NCBI GenBank assembly: GCA_052390115.1
Contig: JBQTHE010000034.1
Span: forward strand, 15,059-79,058
DNA from: GCA-003244245 sp052390115
GTDB taxonomy: Bacteria > Actinomycetota > Actinomycetes > Mycobacteriales > Pseudonocardiaceae
Direction: 5' to 3'
DNA length: 64,000 nucleotides
The position numbers and the translations under genes are program-made. The notes under the pieces were generated by a model. The model did not search any database. It was not told the DNA's origin and was given only the letters and a program-made list of their open reading frames with translations. This document shows positions 43,526-53,629 of this stretch, piece by piece (the first letter of the stretch is position 1; every line of letters starts with the position of its first letter).

Positions 43526-44301
43526 TCAGTTCTCCTGCAACGGTTCAGCGCCGCCGGGTGGCCCGCCGCCAGGCGACCCATCGCCGGACGGCGCCGTCTC
43601 GCCACCCGACCATGCTGCGTCCCGGGACATCGCCGTGTCCGGGAACGTCTCCGAAGACGACGCTGCCGACGCTGCGGCCTCGGCCGGCTCGGTGTCGGTC
43701 ACCGCCACCATCGCCGGACGCAATACCCGCTCGCCGAGCCGGTAGCCGCGACGCAGCACGGCGGTGACAGTCGGCCCGTGGACGTCGGGGGCGGTGCTGT
43801 GGTGCACGGCCTCGTGCACGTCCGGGTCGAAGCCGTCGCCGATGGCTCCGAAGGATTCCAGGCCGTGCGCTGCCAGCCCGGCCACCAGCTTGTCCGCGAC
43901 GGCCTTGAACGGCCCGGACACGTCACCGTGCTCCTGCGCCCGCTCGATATCGTCGAGCACGGTGAGCAGCTCACCGGCAACCTGCGCCTTGGCCAACGCG
44001 GTCACGAGCTGACGGTCGCGCTCCACCCGGCGGCGGTAGTTGCTGTACTCGGCGGAGATGCGCTGCAGATCCGCGGTCCGTTCCTCGACCTGGGCCTGCA
44101 ACGCGTCGAGCTCGGCCGTGGTTGCCTGCCTGCCAGCGACACCGCTGCCACCCTCGTCGACCTGGACGCCGCCACCGGCAGGCTGCTCGCCCGCCGGTGG
44201 GACCCGAATCTCACCCGTCACCGGATCGATCCTCCGCTTGTCTCGAATGACGACTCTGGGCTGCTCCTCGCCAGCGGTGCCGTCACCGGCATCCCGCCGC
44301 C

Positions 44302-44305
<4 letters not shown>
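43526..44305 (-). CDS. grpE: Nucleotide exchange factor GrpE
   Basis: This 259-aa protein has a disordered N-terminus, a long coiled coil (residues about 60-110, LDALQAQVEERTADLQRIS) and the beta-wing domain with FDPDVHEAVHHSTAPD and VTAVLRRGYRLGERVLRPA. It releases ADP from DnaK. The start is GTG overlapping the dnaK stop. The C-terminal tail after VAVTD is longer than usual and rich in Ala, Ser, Gly and Pro. Confidence 0.95.
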
Positions 44306-46182
<1,877 letters not shown>

Positions 46183-46257
46183 GTGAGCAACCCTTTCAAA
46201 CTTGACTGGAACTGACTCAGGTCTGCTGGCCACTGCCGTGGTCATGACGCCGGTGAC

Positions 46258-46276
46258 TTGAGTGGATCCCGCTCAA
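46258..46276. promoter_or_regulatory. HAIR operator upstream of dnaK
   Basis: TTGAG-N9-CTCAA (TTGAGTGGATCCCGCTCAA), about 76 bp before the dnaK ATG. It has the same layout as the clpB site and fits HspR/DnaK feedback repression. Confidence 0.88.
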
Positions 46277-46345
46277 CCTATCTGATGGTTCTAACGACCG
46301 GTGCGCCGGCCATGTTCCCCACCCGGCCTGCCAGCCACGCTCCAC

Positions 46346-46409
46346 GCGCCGAGTTCGACCACAGGGCTGTCCGAACTCCCGCCGACGACGCTGCTGTCGA
46401 ACTCGGCGC
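46346..46409. repeat. 64-bp inverted repeat with 14-bp perfect arms
   Basis: GCGCCGAGTTCGAC (46346-46359) pairs perfectly with 46396-46409. The inner part is partly complementary. Its GAGTTCGAC word is the inverse of that in the 60-bp element at 46648. It may be a diverged member of the same family. Confidence 0.7.
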
Positions 46410-46471
46410 ACACAGCGCCCCGAGGGTCCTTCGGAACCTTCACCCCTGCTTCGAGTTCATCGAGTGGTGGT

Positions 46472-46624
46472 CCGGCGTTGGCGCCGGGCGCGGCGGCCGA
46501 CGAGTTCCTCGCCACCCAGGGCGATGTCTGGGACACCCAGTGGGACATGTTCGCGTGCCTGCTCGGCGCGATACTGGCGCACCTGTTGCTCGCCCGCACG
46601 CACGACCGCCACCTCGCCACCATC
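46472..46624 (+). pseudogene. DUF2238 (YjdF-like) membrane protein fragment
   Basis: Translation in this frame gives AAADEFLATQGDVWDTQWDM, then a membrane segment FACLLGAILAHLLLA and RTHDRHLATI. These match the conserved C-terminus of DUF2238 proteins (EFLGTQGDxWDTQxDM). Nothing upstream encodes the rest. The fragment is framed by the palindromes at 46346-46409 and 46648-46707, as if trapped by recombination. Confidence 0.7.
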
Positions 46625-46647
46625 CAGCCCTGTACCGAGGGTGCAGC

Positions 46648-46707
46648 CGTGAACTCGACGCCACGGACGTTCCCGCCCCCGGCGACGTCGGTAGCGTCGA
46701 GTTCACG
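46648..46707. repeat. 60-bp palindromic element, copy 2
   Basis: The ends CGTGAACTCGACG and CGTCGAGTTCACG are identical to those of the element at 27257-27316; length is also 60 bp, and the inner GTCGGT is shared. Outer GCAGC/GCTGC pairing adds to the stem here. Part of a dispersed palindrome family. Confidence 0.85.
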
Positions 46708-46741
46708 GGCTGCAGGCCGCGCTAATGAGACGCTTGGACGT

Positions 46742-47584
46742 TCAGGGCTTGCGGCCGACTGCTCCGACCATGCAGTGCTGCACGGGCTCCAGCGGTTTGA
46801 TGCTCCGTGGGCCGTCGGGCCGCCAGTCGGCACACCGGGTCAGACCCGGTTCTACCAGTTCCAAGCCCGGGAGCATGCCCTCGATCTCGGCGCGGGTGCG
46901 AAATACTCCACTACCCATCGGGCTGCGCAGGAATACCTGTTCCAACCTCCGGGCGAGCTCGCTCAACTCGGGGCTGGTCTCGGGATCGGAGAAGTGGCTG
47001 ATCGCCACGTAGGAGCCCGAGGGCAAGACGTCGATGTATTCGGCCATGATGCTCTGCGGGCTAGGCTCACCGTCGTGGTGGTGCAGCGTCCCGAGCTGGA
47101 ACAGCGCGATCGGCTGGGAGAAGTCAAGGTACTTACGCACGATCTCGTCATCGATGACCTGGTGCGGCTTGAAGATGTCAGCAGCGCTGAAGTGGGTGTG
47201 ATCATTTTTCTCGAGCAGCGCCCGGCCGTGCGCGAGCACTACAGGATCGTTGTCGACATACACCACCTGGGCGCCCGGCTGGATGCGCTGGGCGACCTGG
47301 TGGGTGTTCTCCGCCGTGGGCAATCCGGACCCGCAGTCGAGGAACTGGGTGATGCCGGTCTGGCTGGCGATAAAGCGCGTCACGCGGATCAGGAAGTTGC
47401 GGTTATCCGACGCGGTTCGACCCATTTCCGGTGCGACCTGCTGGATCCGCCGGACGACCTCGCGGTCGATCTCGTAGCTGTCCTTGCCGTTGAGAAATGC
47501 GTCATAGACCCGGGCGATGCTCGCCTTGGTCGGGTCGATTTTTCGTACGACGTCGTCCGGCAACCGGGCGTCAGTACCGGGCAT
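46742..47584 (-). CDS. SAM-dependent methyltransferase, DUF574 family
   Basis: About 280 aa. It begins MPGTDARLPDDVVRKIDPTK and has the family's SIARVYDAFLNGKDSYEIDR, a SAM loop FLDCGSGLPTAENTHQVAQ, VVYVDNDPVVLAHGRALL, and a C-terminal PGLELVEPGL. DUF574 proteins are very common in actinobacteria; substrates are unknown. I chose ATG 47584 because GTGAGG lies 7 bp before it; GTG 47596 is possible. It is alone, next to the palindromes. Confidence 0.9.
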   Translation of the reverse strand: MPGTDARLPDDVVRKIDPTKASIARVYDAFLNGKDSYEIDREVVRRIQQVAPEMGRTASDNRNFLIRVTRFIASQTGITQFLDCGSGLPTAENTHQVAQRIQPGAQVVYVDNDPVVLAHGRALLEKNDHTHFSAADIFKPHQVIDDEIVRKYLDFSQPIALFQLGTLHHHDGEPSPQSIMAEYIDVLPSGSYVAISHFSDPETSPELSELARRLEQVFLRSPMGSGVFRTRAEIEGMLPGLELVEPGLTRCADWRPDGPRSIKPLEPVQHCMVGAVGRKP

Positions 47585-47695
47585 CGAGCGCCTCACAAGG
47601 GTTGCAGTACGGACCTGGTCTCTCAGCTAACCGTATAGTGCGGAGACGCGCGGTAACGACTTGGGTACAGCGTTGTCGGTCGCGTGCCGCGAACA

Positions 47696-47911
47696 TCAAG
47701 CCAGGGCAACCCGGCTGGACGGCTTCGGTACCAACCGGCCCGTGGCACGAGCTGCGTCCAACCATGCCTCGATTGCCTGCTCGACCTCGGCGACAGCCTC
47801 GTGTGGGGTCAGACCATGAGCGGAGCACATCAGCAGGTCGGGAACATCCGCGATCCAGACCTCGTCTTCGGCGCTCCAGAACACCTCGATCCGGTAACCA
47901 GGATTCATCAC
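47696..47911 (-). CDS. hicB: HicB-family antitoxin, copy 1
   Basis: 71 aa with the partial RNase-H-like fold of HicB: YRIEVFWSAEDEVWIADVPD, then SAHGLTPHEAVAEVEQAIEA. There is no separate C-terminal DNA-binding domain. It overlaps the hicA stop. A nearly identical copy is at 52995-53207. Confidence 0.88.
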   Translation of the reverse strand: MMNPGYRIEVFWSAEDEVWIADVPDLLMCSAHGLTPHEAVAEVEQAIEAWLDAARATGRLVPKPSSRVALA

Positions 47912-48162
47912 TCATCCTCCAACAGCAGATCATACCGGCGTACGAGGCTCGCAACCTGCCTGACCTGGTAACGCTTGGCCTGCCCGCGCTCCGTCTGAAG
48001 GTTGACGAGTTCAGGCACGTTCGGGTGCGCGAAGACCCGGTGGCTACCCCTGCCGCCGACTTCCCGGAAACCCAGTACCTGCACGAGACGCACCAGGTCG
48101 TCGAAGCTCACATTGGTGATGTCTCCGCGCCGGATTCGAGCGAGGAGGAGGTCGGGCTTCAC
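47908..48162 (-). CDS. hicA: HicA-family toxin, copy 1
   Basis: 84 aa. The HicA signature is present: GFREVGGRGSHRVFAHPNVP with the catalytic His, and NLQTERGQAKRYQVRQV. HicA is an mRNA interferase with a dsRNA-binding-like fold. The GTG start is at 48162. Order toxin then antitoxin is normal for hicAB. Two further copies of its 5' half are in the window (51.8 and 53.3 kb). Confidence 0.9.
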   Translation of the reverse strand: MKPDLLLARIRRGDITNVSFDDLVRLVQVLGFREVGGRGSHRVFAHPNVPELVNLQTERGQAKRYQVRQVASLVRRYDLLLEDE

Positions 48163-48250
48163 ACCGCCGGACGTTACGGAGGGGGTACGACAAGTTACGC
48201 CACGTCAGAAGATCGCGGCGGTCTGACAACACGCCGTCGTAGACGGTCAC

Positions 48251-48460
48251 CTAGATGTCGGTGGCAATGATCGCCGAGGCGATCGCGTGCTTGCGGCGAT
48301 CGTTCTCGTCCTTCATGTGCAAACCGTCGCTGACCGGCAGGATCAGGCTACGGATGATCTTACGCAGGAGATCGAGGTCGGCGGCGGCCACGACGCTGGC
48401 GACCAGGAGGTACCCGCGTTGCTTAGTCTCGTCGATGAAGACATGGCCGCTCACCGGCAC
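48251..48460 (-). pseudogene. DUF3800-like protein, N-terminal fragment
   Basis: 69 aa reading MPVSGHVFIDETKQRGYLLV and SDGLHMKDENDRRKHAIASA, resembling the start of DUF3800-like proteins (D-E near the N-terminus, LH-x-K/N later). The family is usually over 200 aa, so this is cut off. The break is followed by the hicA upstream segment that is duplicated elsewhere. Probably not functional. Confidence 0.5.
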
Positions 48461-48633
48461 CCAGCCGCAGCGCGGTATATATCGCCACGCGATGGACTTC
48501 CTGCTTGGGCTTGGGTTCGGGCACCCTGCCCCATAAAAGGCCCGCAGCCTTGGCGATCATCATACCCTCCCACAGGACCTCACCGTGATCAGATCAGCGT
48601 CGAACGGGCGATCATATGAGTCTGGGAGGATCG

Positions 48634-48790
48634 GTGGCGGAGCGGGTGGAGTTGGCGTAGGTGATCAGTCAGCTGTGCCCCGTGGGCAGGCAAGTCGGTC
48701 CTGTTGGCGTGATTCGTACTGCACCCGCCCGCCGAGGTCGATGTGGTGTCGTTCTTCATTACCGTCCGGCTGGCGTCCGCAGCCGAGGAC
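48634..48790 (+). pseudogene. Remnant of trypco2 and STAND NTPase gene
   Basis: It begins like the other trypco2 genes (GTGGCGGAGCGGGTGGAG) but has an in-frame TAG at 48658. Right after, 48683-48770 is homologous to the Walker A region at 54400-54490 (GGGCA-GGCAAGTCGG, GTCGATGTGGTGTCGTTCTT). So a trypco2-NTPase gene was deleted internally and decayed. Confidence 0.7.
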
Positions 48791-48893
48791 CTCGCCGTGC
48801 AGAGCACCGAGACGAAAGCTGGGGAGCGGCCCTGGCGGGCGGCTCCCCTAGCCTAGTCTCTCGCGCTGAACGCTACTGAGAGCATACCACCTC

Positions 48894-50515
48894 GTGACCG
48901 CCGCTTCGCCGCTGTCAGCCGCACCGCTGGCCACCGATGCCTACGCCCGCCACGTCGTCGCTCGCCTGCTGGACTTCGCGGCTGACAGCCCCTGGCCACG
49001 TCGCTTGTGGGAAGTCAGCAGCGTGCTTGCGCTACAGGAGGCAACAGAGACCGGCGACTGGATCCGCATGCGGGTGCTGTCCCCAGCGGCGGTTTCATGG
49101 TATTTGCGGATGCTGGAACGCCAGTTAGGTCCAGATCGCGGGCTGGGCGACACACAGTTGCGCAAGGAACTGACCACTCTCCTGCGCTCCGGGCTGGCCC
49201 CCGATAGTTGTGATCGGCGCCGCCTGATCCAGCTCATGCCAATGATGACGAACGGCTACCTGCCTCGATGGGCAACCGCGGTCGACTCCGCACAACACCC
49301 CGCACCAGAACGGTTGGCGCGGGCAATCGCCACCTACAGTACCTACTCGACTGTGGACACAGCTCCGGGCAACTGCACCGTTGGGCACGAGCGTTGAGCA
49401 TGCAGCCCGACGCGACACTGGCTGATCTCCTCATCGATGCGAGCAAAGTTGCTGACCAGGATGACCGGGATTTCGAGGTATTGGTGCCGTTCGTGTCGGT
49501 TCCAGACCATCAAGATCTGGCAGCCCACCTGCCTGAGTGGTACTCCCCACCGCGCGCATCAGCATGGTTCGCCGAGCACAAGATCGACAAGCCGCCTCGT
49601 CACAACGGCGCCTTCCGTTACAAGGTCACGGTCAAGGACGCCATAGCGGCGGCCAGGGCCGTCGCAACCTTGGTGCGACGGCTTGAAGCTCGTCGGTCCT
49701 ACTCGCGTGGCTCGAAGAAACGTCTGGAACCAGTGGGCCGGGTGTGGGTCGCCGGCCACCCGGAGTCGCTGCCCCTACTTCCGCCCGAGCGCGGCGTCAA
49801 CGTGCTGTCGCTGACAAGCGAGAAGACCATGTACTCGGTCAGCCAGAGCGATCGGCTCGATGAGGCTCTGGAGCTGGCCGCTCCGCTCAATGCCGGCCCT
49901 GCGGCCTCGGCTGCTGCCGGCGCATGGGCAGCGATTGAGTCGCTCCTCTACCATCCGGGAGACCAGGCCGACGTCAAAGAAGGCAAGGCAATAGCCGCCG
50001 ACCGACTGGCCGCCATTGTCGCCTGCTCGTGGCCCCGCGCCGAACTCACGACACTGTCCTACCGACACAAGCCGTCTCAGCCCGATGCGGTCAGCGCTGA
50101 GCTCCGGACCTGCCGAAGCAACCTGCAGCGCAGCGAAGTCGCCGCCAAGGCGCTATCGACCGGGACAGCACTCGCGCTGGCTTCCCCGAGCGATGTCGCC
50201 GCGGCCGAGCGTATGAAAGCCGTCCTGGGCGATCCCTACTCGCAACTGCGGGACGTCAGCTGCATCATTCAGGGCGTTTTCCGAAGGCTCTATCGGCAGC
50301 GCAACATCGTGGTCCACGGAGGCAATACCGCGGCCATCGCACTCGACCCAGCGCTACGGACAGCAGCGCCGCTCATCGGTGCTGGCCTTGATCGGATGGT
50401 GCACGCCCAGTTGATTAATCAGGTGGAGCCTCTCGATCTCGCGGCACGGGCGGAGAACTCGCTGGCCTTGGCCAGTGACCCCCTTGGGCCCGCACTCACG
50501 AAACTCCTCGAATAG
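48894..50515 (+). pseudogene. HEPN-motif protein of unknown family, frameshifted
   Basis: Two overlapping frames (48894-49397 and 49268-50515) join as one protein of about 540 aa if a single shift at about 49335-49350 is allowed, near a repeated CCTAC motif. The first half is helical (VVARLLDFAADSPWPRRLWE), the second continues with WARALSMQPDATLADLLIDA. Near the C-terminus, RQRNIVVHGGNT carries an RxxxxH motif typical of HEPN ribonucleases. No named family was recognised. Frame change is in the same direction as those in the NTPase gene. It may be decayed or the two halves may both be made. Confidence 0.6.
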
Positions 50516-50544
50516 CGCAGCGAGCCGAAGCTCGGGAGGAAACG

Positions 50545-50821
50545 GTGGCGGAGCGGGTGGAGGTGGCGCAGGTGATCAGTCAGCTGCGGCAGGAGCTAAC
50601 CGCAGCGATGCGGGGACGGTGAGGACGAGGACCTGCGGTTTGAGATCGGGCTGGTGGAGTTGGAGCTGACCGTCGCGGTGAGCAGGGAAGCGAGACCGAA
50701 CGCGAAGGTGCGGTTCTGGGTGATCGAGCTGGGGGCGGACGCCACGGTGTCGTCGCAGGCGATTCAGCGGATCACGCTGACGCTGGATCCTCGCCGCCGT
50801 GGGGTAGCGGGCAAGCCATGA
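50545..50821 (+). pseudogene. trypco2 gene with frameshift
   Basis: This aligns with the intact copy at 52055. GTG 50545 starts it, but one extra G near 50620 (ATGCGGGGACGG against ATGCGGGATGG) causes an early TGA. After the shift the rest reads correctly (KVRFWVIELGADATVSSQAI) to TGA 50819-50821. It leads directly into a trypsin fragment. Confidence 0.75.
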
Positions 50822-50861
50822 TCTCGGGGCCTGAGCAGGCCGGAGAGCGTTAGAGTCCGCC

Positions 50862-51040
50862 CCTTTGAGTGACCGGCCCGCCCGGCACCTCGTGGGATCG
50901 TGCCCAGGCAGGTCGCGGAGATCATCGTCGCCTGGGTGGCGAGGCTGGGTGGCGAGGCCCAGGGTACTGGGTCGGGTCGACCGCGGTGCTGACAGCAGCG
51001 CACGTCATCGAGGGTGTGGTGTCGGTGCTCAAGGTGCTAG
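50862..51040 (+). pseudogene. Trypsin-like protease N-terminal fragment
   Basis: Read across two frameshifts it gives DRPARHLVG, VPRQVAEIIVA and GYWVGSTAVLTAAHVIEG, the last with the catalytic His of the trypsin-like domains that accompany trypco2 and STAND NTPases. The catalytic Asp and Ser parts are absent here. The matching C-terminal half (GMSGAAVW) is found 3 kb away at 53.8-54.2 kb. Confidence 0.7.
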
Positions 51041-51123
51041 CCTGTTCTCTAGTAGGTCGGTCTGCGGACGCGGCCGAAGGCGCCCGGATGTGCCCGCGTC
51101 GTCGTGGGACTCCGGGCGTCGCG

Positions 51124-51738
51124 CTATTCAGAATCCAATGGGATCACCTCAGTGAGGTGCGACTCCGAGACGACTTTCCATGGCTCGGATCCAGCGTTGC
51201 TCACCGCGCCGATGTAGCTGCCTGCGATGAAGTCCGGCAACCACAGCCGTTCGTCGTCCTGCTTCCGTGCGTGGTCGACTTGGAGTGCCGCTGTGATGCT
51301 GCGTGATCGCCGGAGTCGGTCTCGAGTGCGACGGTCATGCTTGTCGCTTCCTCCGCGGGACTCGATGATCACTCGACTGACGTGCTCGACCTGCTGCAGT
51401 CTGGGCAGGAGAACCGTGAGCAGCCGCGCACGAGCGCGTTCCTGCTGCTGGTCGGTAGTGATCTTGGTGATGATGAGTGCGCCGCTGATCGGGAGGGTCG
51501 CGACGACACCCGCGATCTGAACCCGGCGGGTTGGAGTCTCATCGTAGTAGTGCAGGAAGTTGCGGCCGGGCAGCACCAGATCACACAGGGGGCCAGCGAT
51601 GTCGGGGCGAGCGGAAGATCGGGTGAGCACGGCCACGAGGCTGACCAAGCGGCCTCCGTCAGGAAGACGTACACCTGACTCGTCGACGTGCGCGACGTCT
51701 TCCCGAGCACCCTCACCAACTTGCAGGCTCATGCTCAT
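51124..51738 (-). CDS. DUF3800-like protein
   Basis: About 204 aa from ATG 51738 (51732 and a longer frame to 51801 are alternatives). It has VAHVDESGVRLPDGGRLVSL (the DESG motif), LPGRNFLHYYDETPTRRVQI, VIIESRGGSDKHDRRTRDRL and ERLWLPDFIAGSYIGAVSNA. This resembles the RNase-H-like DUF3800 group, often found in mobile or defence regions. Residues fit a D-H-D-type active site but this is by eye. It ends by the trypsin fragment and starts by the hicA remnant. Confidence 0.55.
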   Translation of the reverse strand: MSMSLQVGEGAREDVAHVDESGVRLPDGGRLVSLVAVLTRSSARPDIAGPLCDLVLPGRNFLHYYDETPTRRVQIAGVVATLPISGALIITKITTDQQQERARARLLTVLLPRLQQVEHVSRVIIESRGGSDKHDRRTRDRLRRSRSITAALQVDHARKQDDERLWLPDFIAGSYIGAVSNAGSEPWKVVSESHLTEVIPLDSE

Positions 51739-51769
51739 CACTCGGACATGCAGGCGAGGAGCGCACGCT

Positions 51770-51898
51770 CGGGTGTTGGCTATCCCTGCCACCGACTTCA
51801 CGGAAGCCCAGTGCCTGCACGAGGCGCACCAGGTCGTCGAAGTTCACGTTGGTATGTCTCCGCGCCGGATTCGAGCGAGCAGAAGGTCGGGCTTCACA
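51770..51898 (-). pseudogene. hicA fragment with frameshift, copy 3
   Basis: From GTG 51898, the codons match hicA (VKPDLLLARIRRGD) until a missing G (TTGGTATGTC against TTGGTGATGTC) shifts the frame; the second frame continues NVNFDDLVRLVQALGFREVG and stops matching at about 51770. There is no hicB. The fragment sits divergent from an intact trypco2 gene, as the intact copy 2 does. Confidence 0.8.
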
Positions 51899-52054
51899 TC
51901 GCGGACGTTACGGAGGAGGTACGACAAGTTACGCCACGTCAGAAGATTGCGGCGGTCACGCCGCTGCCTACCTCACTGAAATCTGAAGATCGGCAATGAT
52001 GAGGCCCGTGCCGGTCGCTGGGTCGGGTCGATGGGGTCGTGGATGGGAGGCGTT

Positions 52055-52363
52055 GTGGCGGAGCGGGTGGAGTTGGCGCAGGTGATCGGTCAGCTGCGGC
52101 AGGAGTTGAGCGCTGCGTTGCGGGATGGGGAGGCGGAGGACCTGCGGTTTGAGCTCGGGCCGGTGGAGTTGGAGCTGACCGTCGCGGTGAGCAAGGAAGC
52201 GGGACCGAACGCGAAGGTGCGGTTCTGGGTGATCGAGCTGGGCGCGGAGGGGAAGGTGGGGTCGCGGGCGACGCAGCGGATCACGTTGACGCAGGATCCG
52301 CGCCGCCGTGGCGTTGCGGGGAAGCCGCTGATCTCCGGGTCGGAGCAGGCCGGAGAGCGCTAG
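52055..52363 (+). CDS. trypco2 domain protein, intact stand-alone copy
   Basis: 102 aa from GTG 52055. It starts VAERVELAQVIGQLRQELSA, continues DLRFELGPVELELTVAVSKE and KVRFWVIELGAEGKVGSRAT. This is the trypsin-co-occurring domain 2, an adaptor-like domain found with trypsin-like proteases and STAND NTPases in conflict systems described by Aravind and colleagues. It is the only copy here with full length and no frameshift. An in-frame ATG at 52043 is an alternative start. Confidence 0.8.
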   Translation: MAERVELAQVIGQLRQELSAALRDGEAEDLRFELGPVELELTVAVSKEAGPNAKVRFWVIELGAEGKVGSRATQRITLTQDPRRRGVAGKPLISGSEQAGER

Positions 52364-52365
52364 AG

Positions 52366-52639
52366 TCAGAAAAGCACGATCCGTGTCAGGATCACTTCGT
52401 GGCTGGCCCGGTTGATCCGGTACTCCGCGATGCCATGCCCATCCGGGATGAGGATCTCCCGCCAGTCCGGATCGTTTTCCACCCTGTTTGCTTCCCTCAA
52501 GCCAGGGGTTCTCACAGATGGCGACGGTCAGGGCGGCGACCACGGAGAACACCTCGGGTGAGACATCCAGATCGGAGAGGGTGTCATCCACGATCTCCGA
52601 CGGGCTGACCGGCCAGAGGTCGGCCTCGTCATCGCTCAC
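52366..52639 (-). pseudogene. Small ParE-like/unknown protein with frameshift
   Basis: GTG 52639 starts VSDDEADLWPVSPSEIVDDT and runs to ICENPWLEGSKQG. The match then continues in another frame as VENDPDWREILIPDGHGIAE and YRINRASHEVILTRIVLF, ending at TGA 52368-52366. Together this resembles small actinobacterial proteins with an EYRI...V.LTRI core, like RelE/ParE-type folds. The two frames differ by one base. It overlaps the upstream partner by 11 bp, as toxin-antitoxin genes do. Confidence 0.55.
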
Positions 52640-52937
52640 TGGGCGCTGGGCTCTGGCGCTCTTGCCGACGACGCAGGATCTCATCCATGGTCGTGGTGGG
52701 CAGGGTACCGGCCACCGCGGCTGCGTGGATGCGGTCTCGGTCCGGGTCGGTGTCGAGCATCGCTCGGCCCCACCAGGCGTTGAGGACGTTGTCCAGCTCT
52801 CGGCCCTGCTGTGCCCGCAGCAACTCGGCGAAGAACTGAGCCCGGCGGCTCCCGCGCAGTGCGTCCGAGATGCTGCCGATAGTGCGCTCGACCCGGGGTC
52901 GGTCAGGTTCGTGCCGGTGCACGGGCTGTGTGCTCAT
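52629..52937 (-). CDS. Hypothetical protein, partner of the frameshifted small gene
   Basis: 102 aa from ATG 52937, with GAGGAGG 5 bp before it; a longer frame extends to 52982. It is charged and helical (ISDALRGSRRAQFFAELLRA and DNVLNAWWGRAMLD) and ends MDEILRRRQERQSPAPSER. There is no recognised family. The tight overlap with the next small gene suggests a two-gene unit, perhaps toxin-antitoxin. hicAB copy 2 lies just upstream. Confidence 0.6.
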   Translation of the reverse strand: MSTQPVHRHEPDRPRVERTIGSISDALRGSRRAQFFAELLRAQQGRELDNVLNAWWGRAMLDTDPDRDRIHAAAVAGTLPTTTMDEILRRRQERQSPAPSER

Positions 52938-52994
52938 ACCGTCCTCCTCGCTGCTCCGGGTCGCTGCGCGTGTGTGCCGCAAGCATCGAAAGCG

Positions 52995-53207
52995 TCAGGC
53001 CAGGGCGGCCCGGCTGGACGGCTTCGGGACTAACCGGCCCGTGGCACGAGCTACCTCCAACCATGCCTCGATGGCCTGCTCGACCTCGGCGACGGCCTCG
53101 TGGGGGGCCTGACCGTGAGCGGAGCACAGCGGGAGGTCGGGAACGTCGGCGATCCAGAGCTCGTCTTCGTCGCTCCAGAACACCTCGATCCGGTAACCAG
53201 GGTTCAT
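52995..53207 (-). CDS. hicB: HicB-family antitoxin, copy 2
   Basis: 70 aa, differing from copy 1 at only a few positions (for example DEDELWIADVPDLPLCSAHG). Same length and fold. The ATG overlaps the hicA copy 2 stop (ATGA). The near identity points to a recent duplication. Confidence 0.88.
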   Translation of the reverse strand: MNPGYRIEVFWSDEDELWIADVPDLPLCSAHGQAPHEAVAEVEQAIEAWLEVARATGRLVPKPSSRAALA

Positions 53208-53461
53208 CGCTCCTCCTCCAACGACAAATCATACCGGCGCACCAGGCCCACAACCTGCCTGACCTGGTAGCGCTTGGCCTGCCCGCGCTCCGTCTGAAGG
53301 TTGACGAGTTCAGGCACGTTCGGGTGCGCGAAGACCCGGTGGCTACCCCTGCCGCCGACTTCCCGGAAGCCCAGTGCCTGTATGAGGCGCACCAGGTCGT
53401 CGAAGCTCACATTGGTGATGTCTCCGCGCCGGATTCGAGCGAGGAGAAGGTCGGGCTTCAC
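53204..53461 (-). CDS. hicA: HicA-family toxin, copy 2
   Basis: About 85 aa from GTG 53461, in the same place as copy 1; the frame also extends 10 codons upstream to a TTG. GFREVGGRGSHRVFAHPNVP and NLQTERGQAKRYQVRQVVGL are intact. It is divergent from the trypco2-trypsin gene 169 bp away. Confidence 0.88.
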   Translation of the reverse strand: MKPDLLLARIRRGDITNVSFDDLVRLIQALGFREVGGRGSHRVFAHPNVPELVNLQTERGQAKRYQVRQVVGLVRRYDLSLEEER

Positions 53462-53629
53462 ATCGCGGACGTTACGGAGGAGGTACGACAAGTTACGCCA
53501 CGTCAGGAGATCGCGGCGGTCGTGCCGCTGCCTACGTCACTGAAATCTGAAGCTCGGCAATGATGGGCCCGCGCCGGTCGCTGGGTCGGGTCGCGGGGTC
53601 GGGTCGCGGGGTCGTTGATTGGAGGCGTT

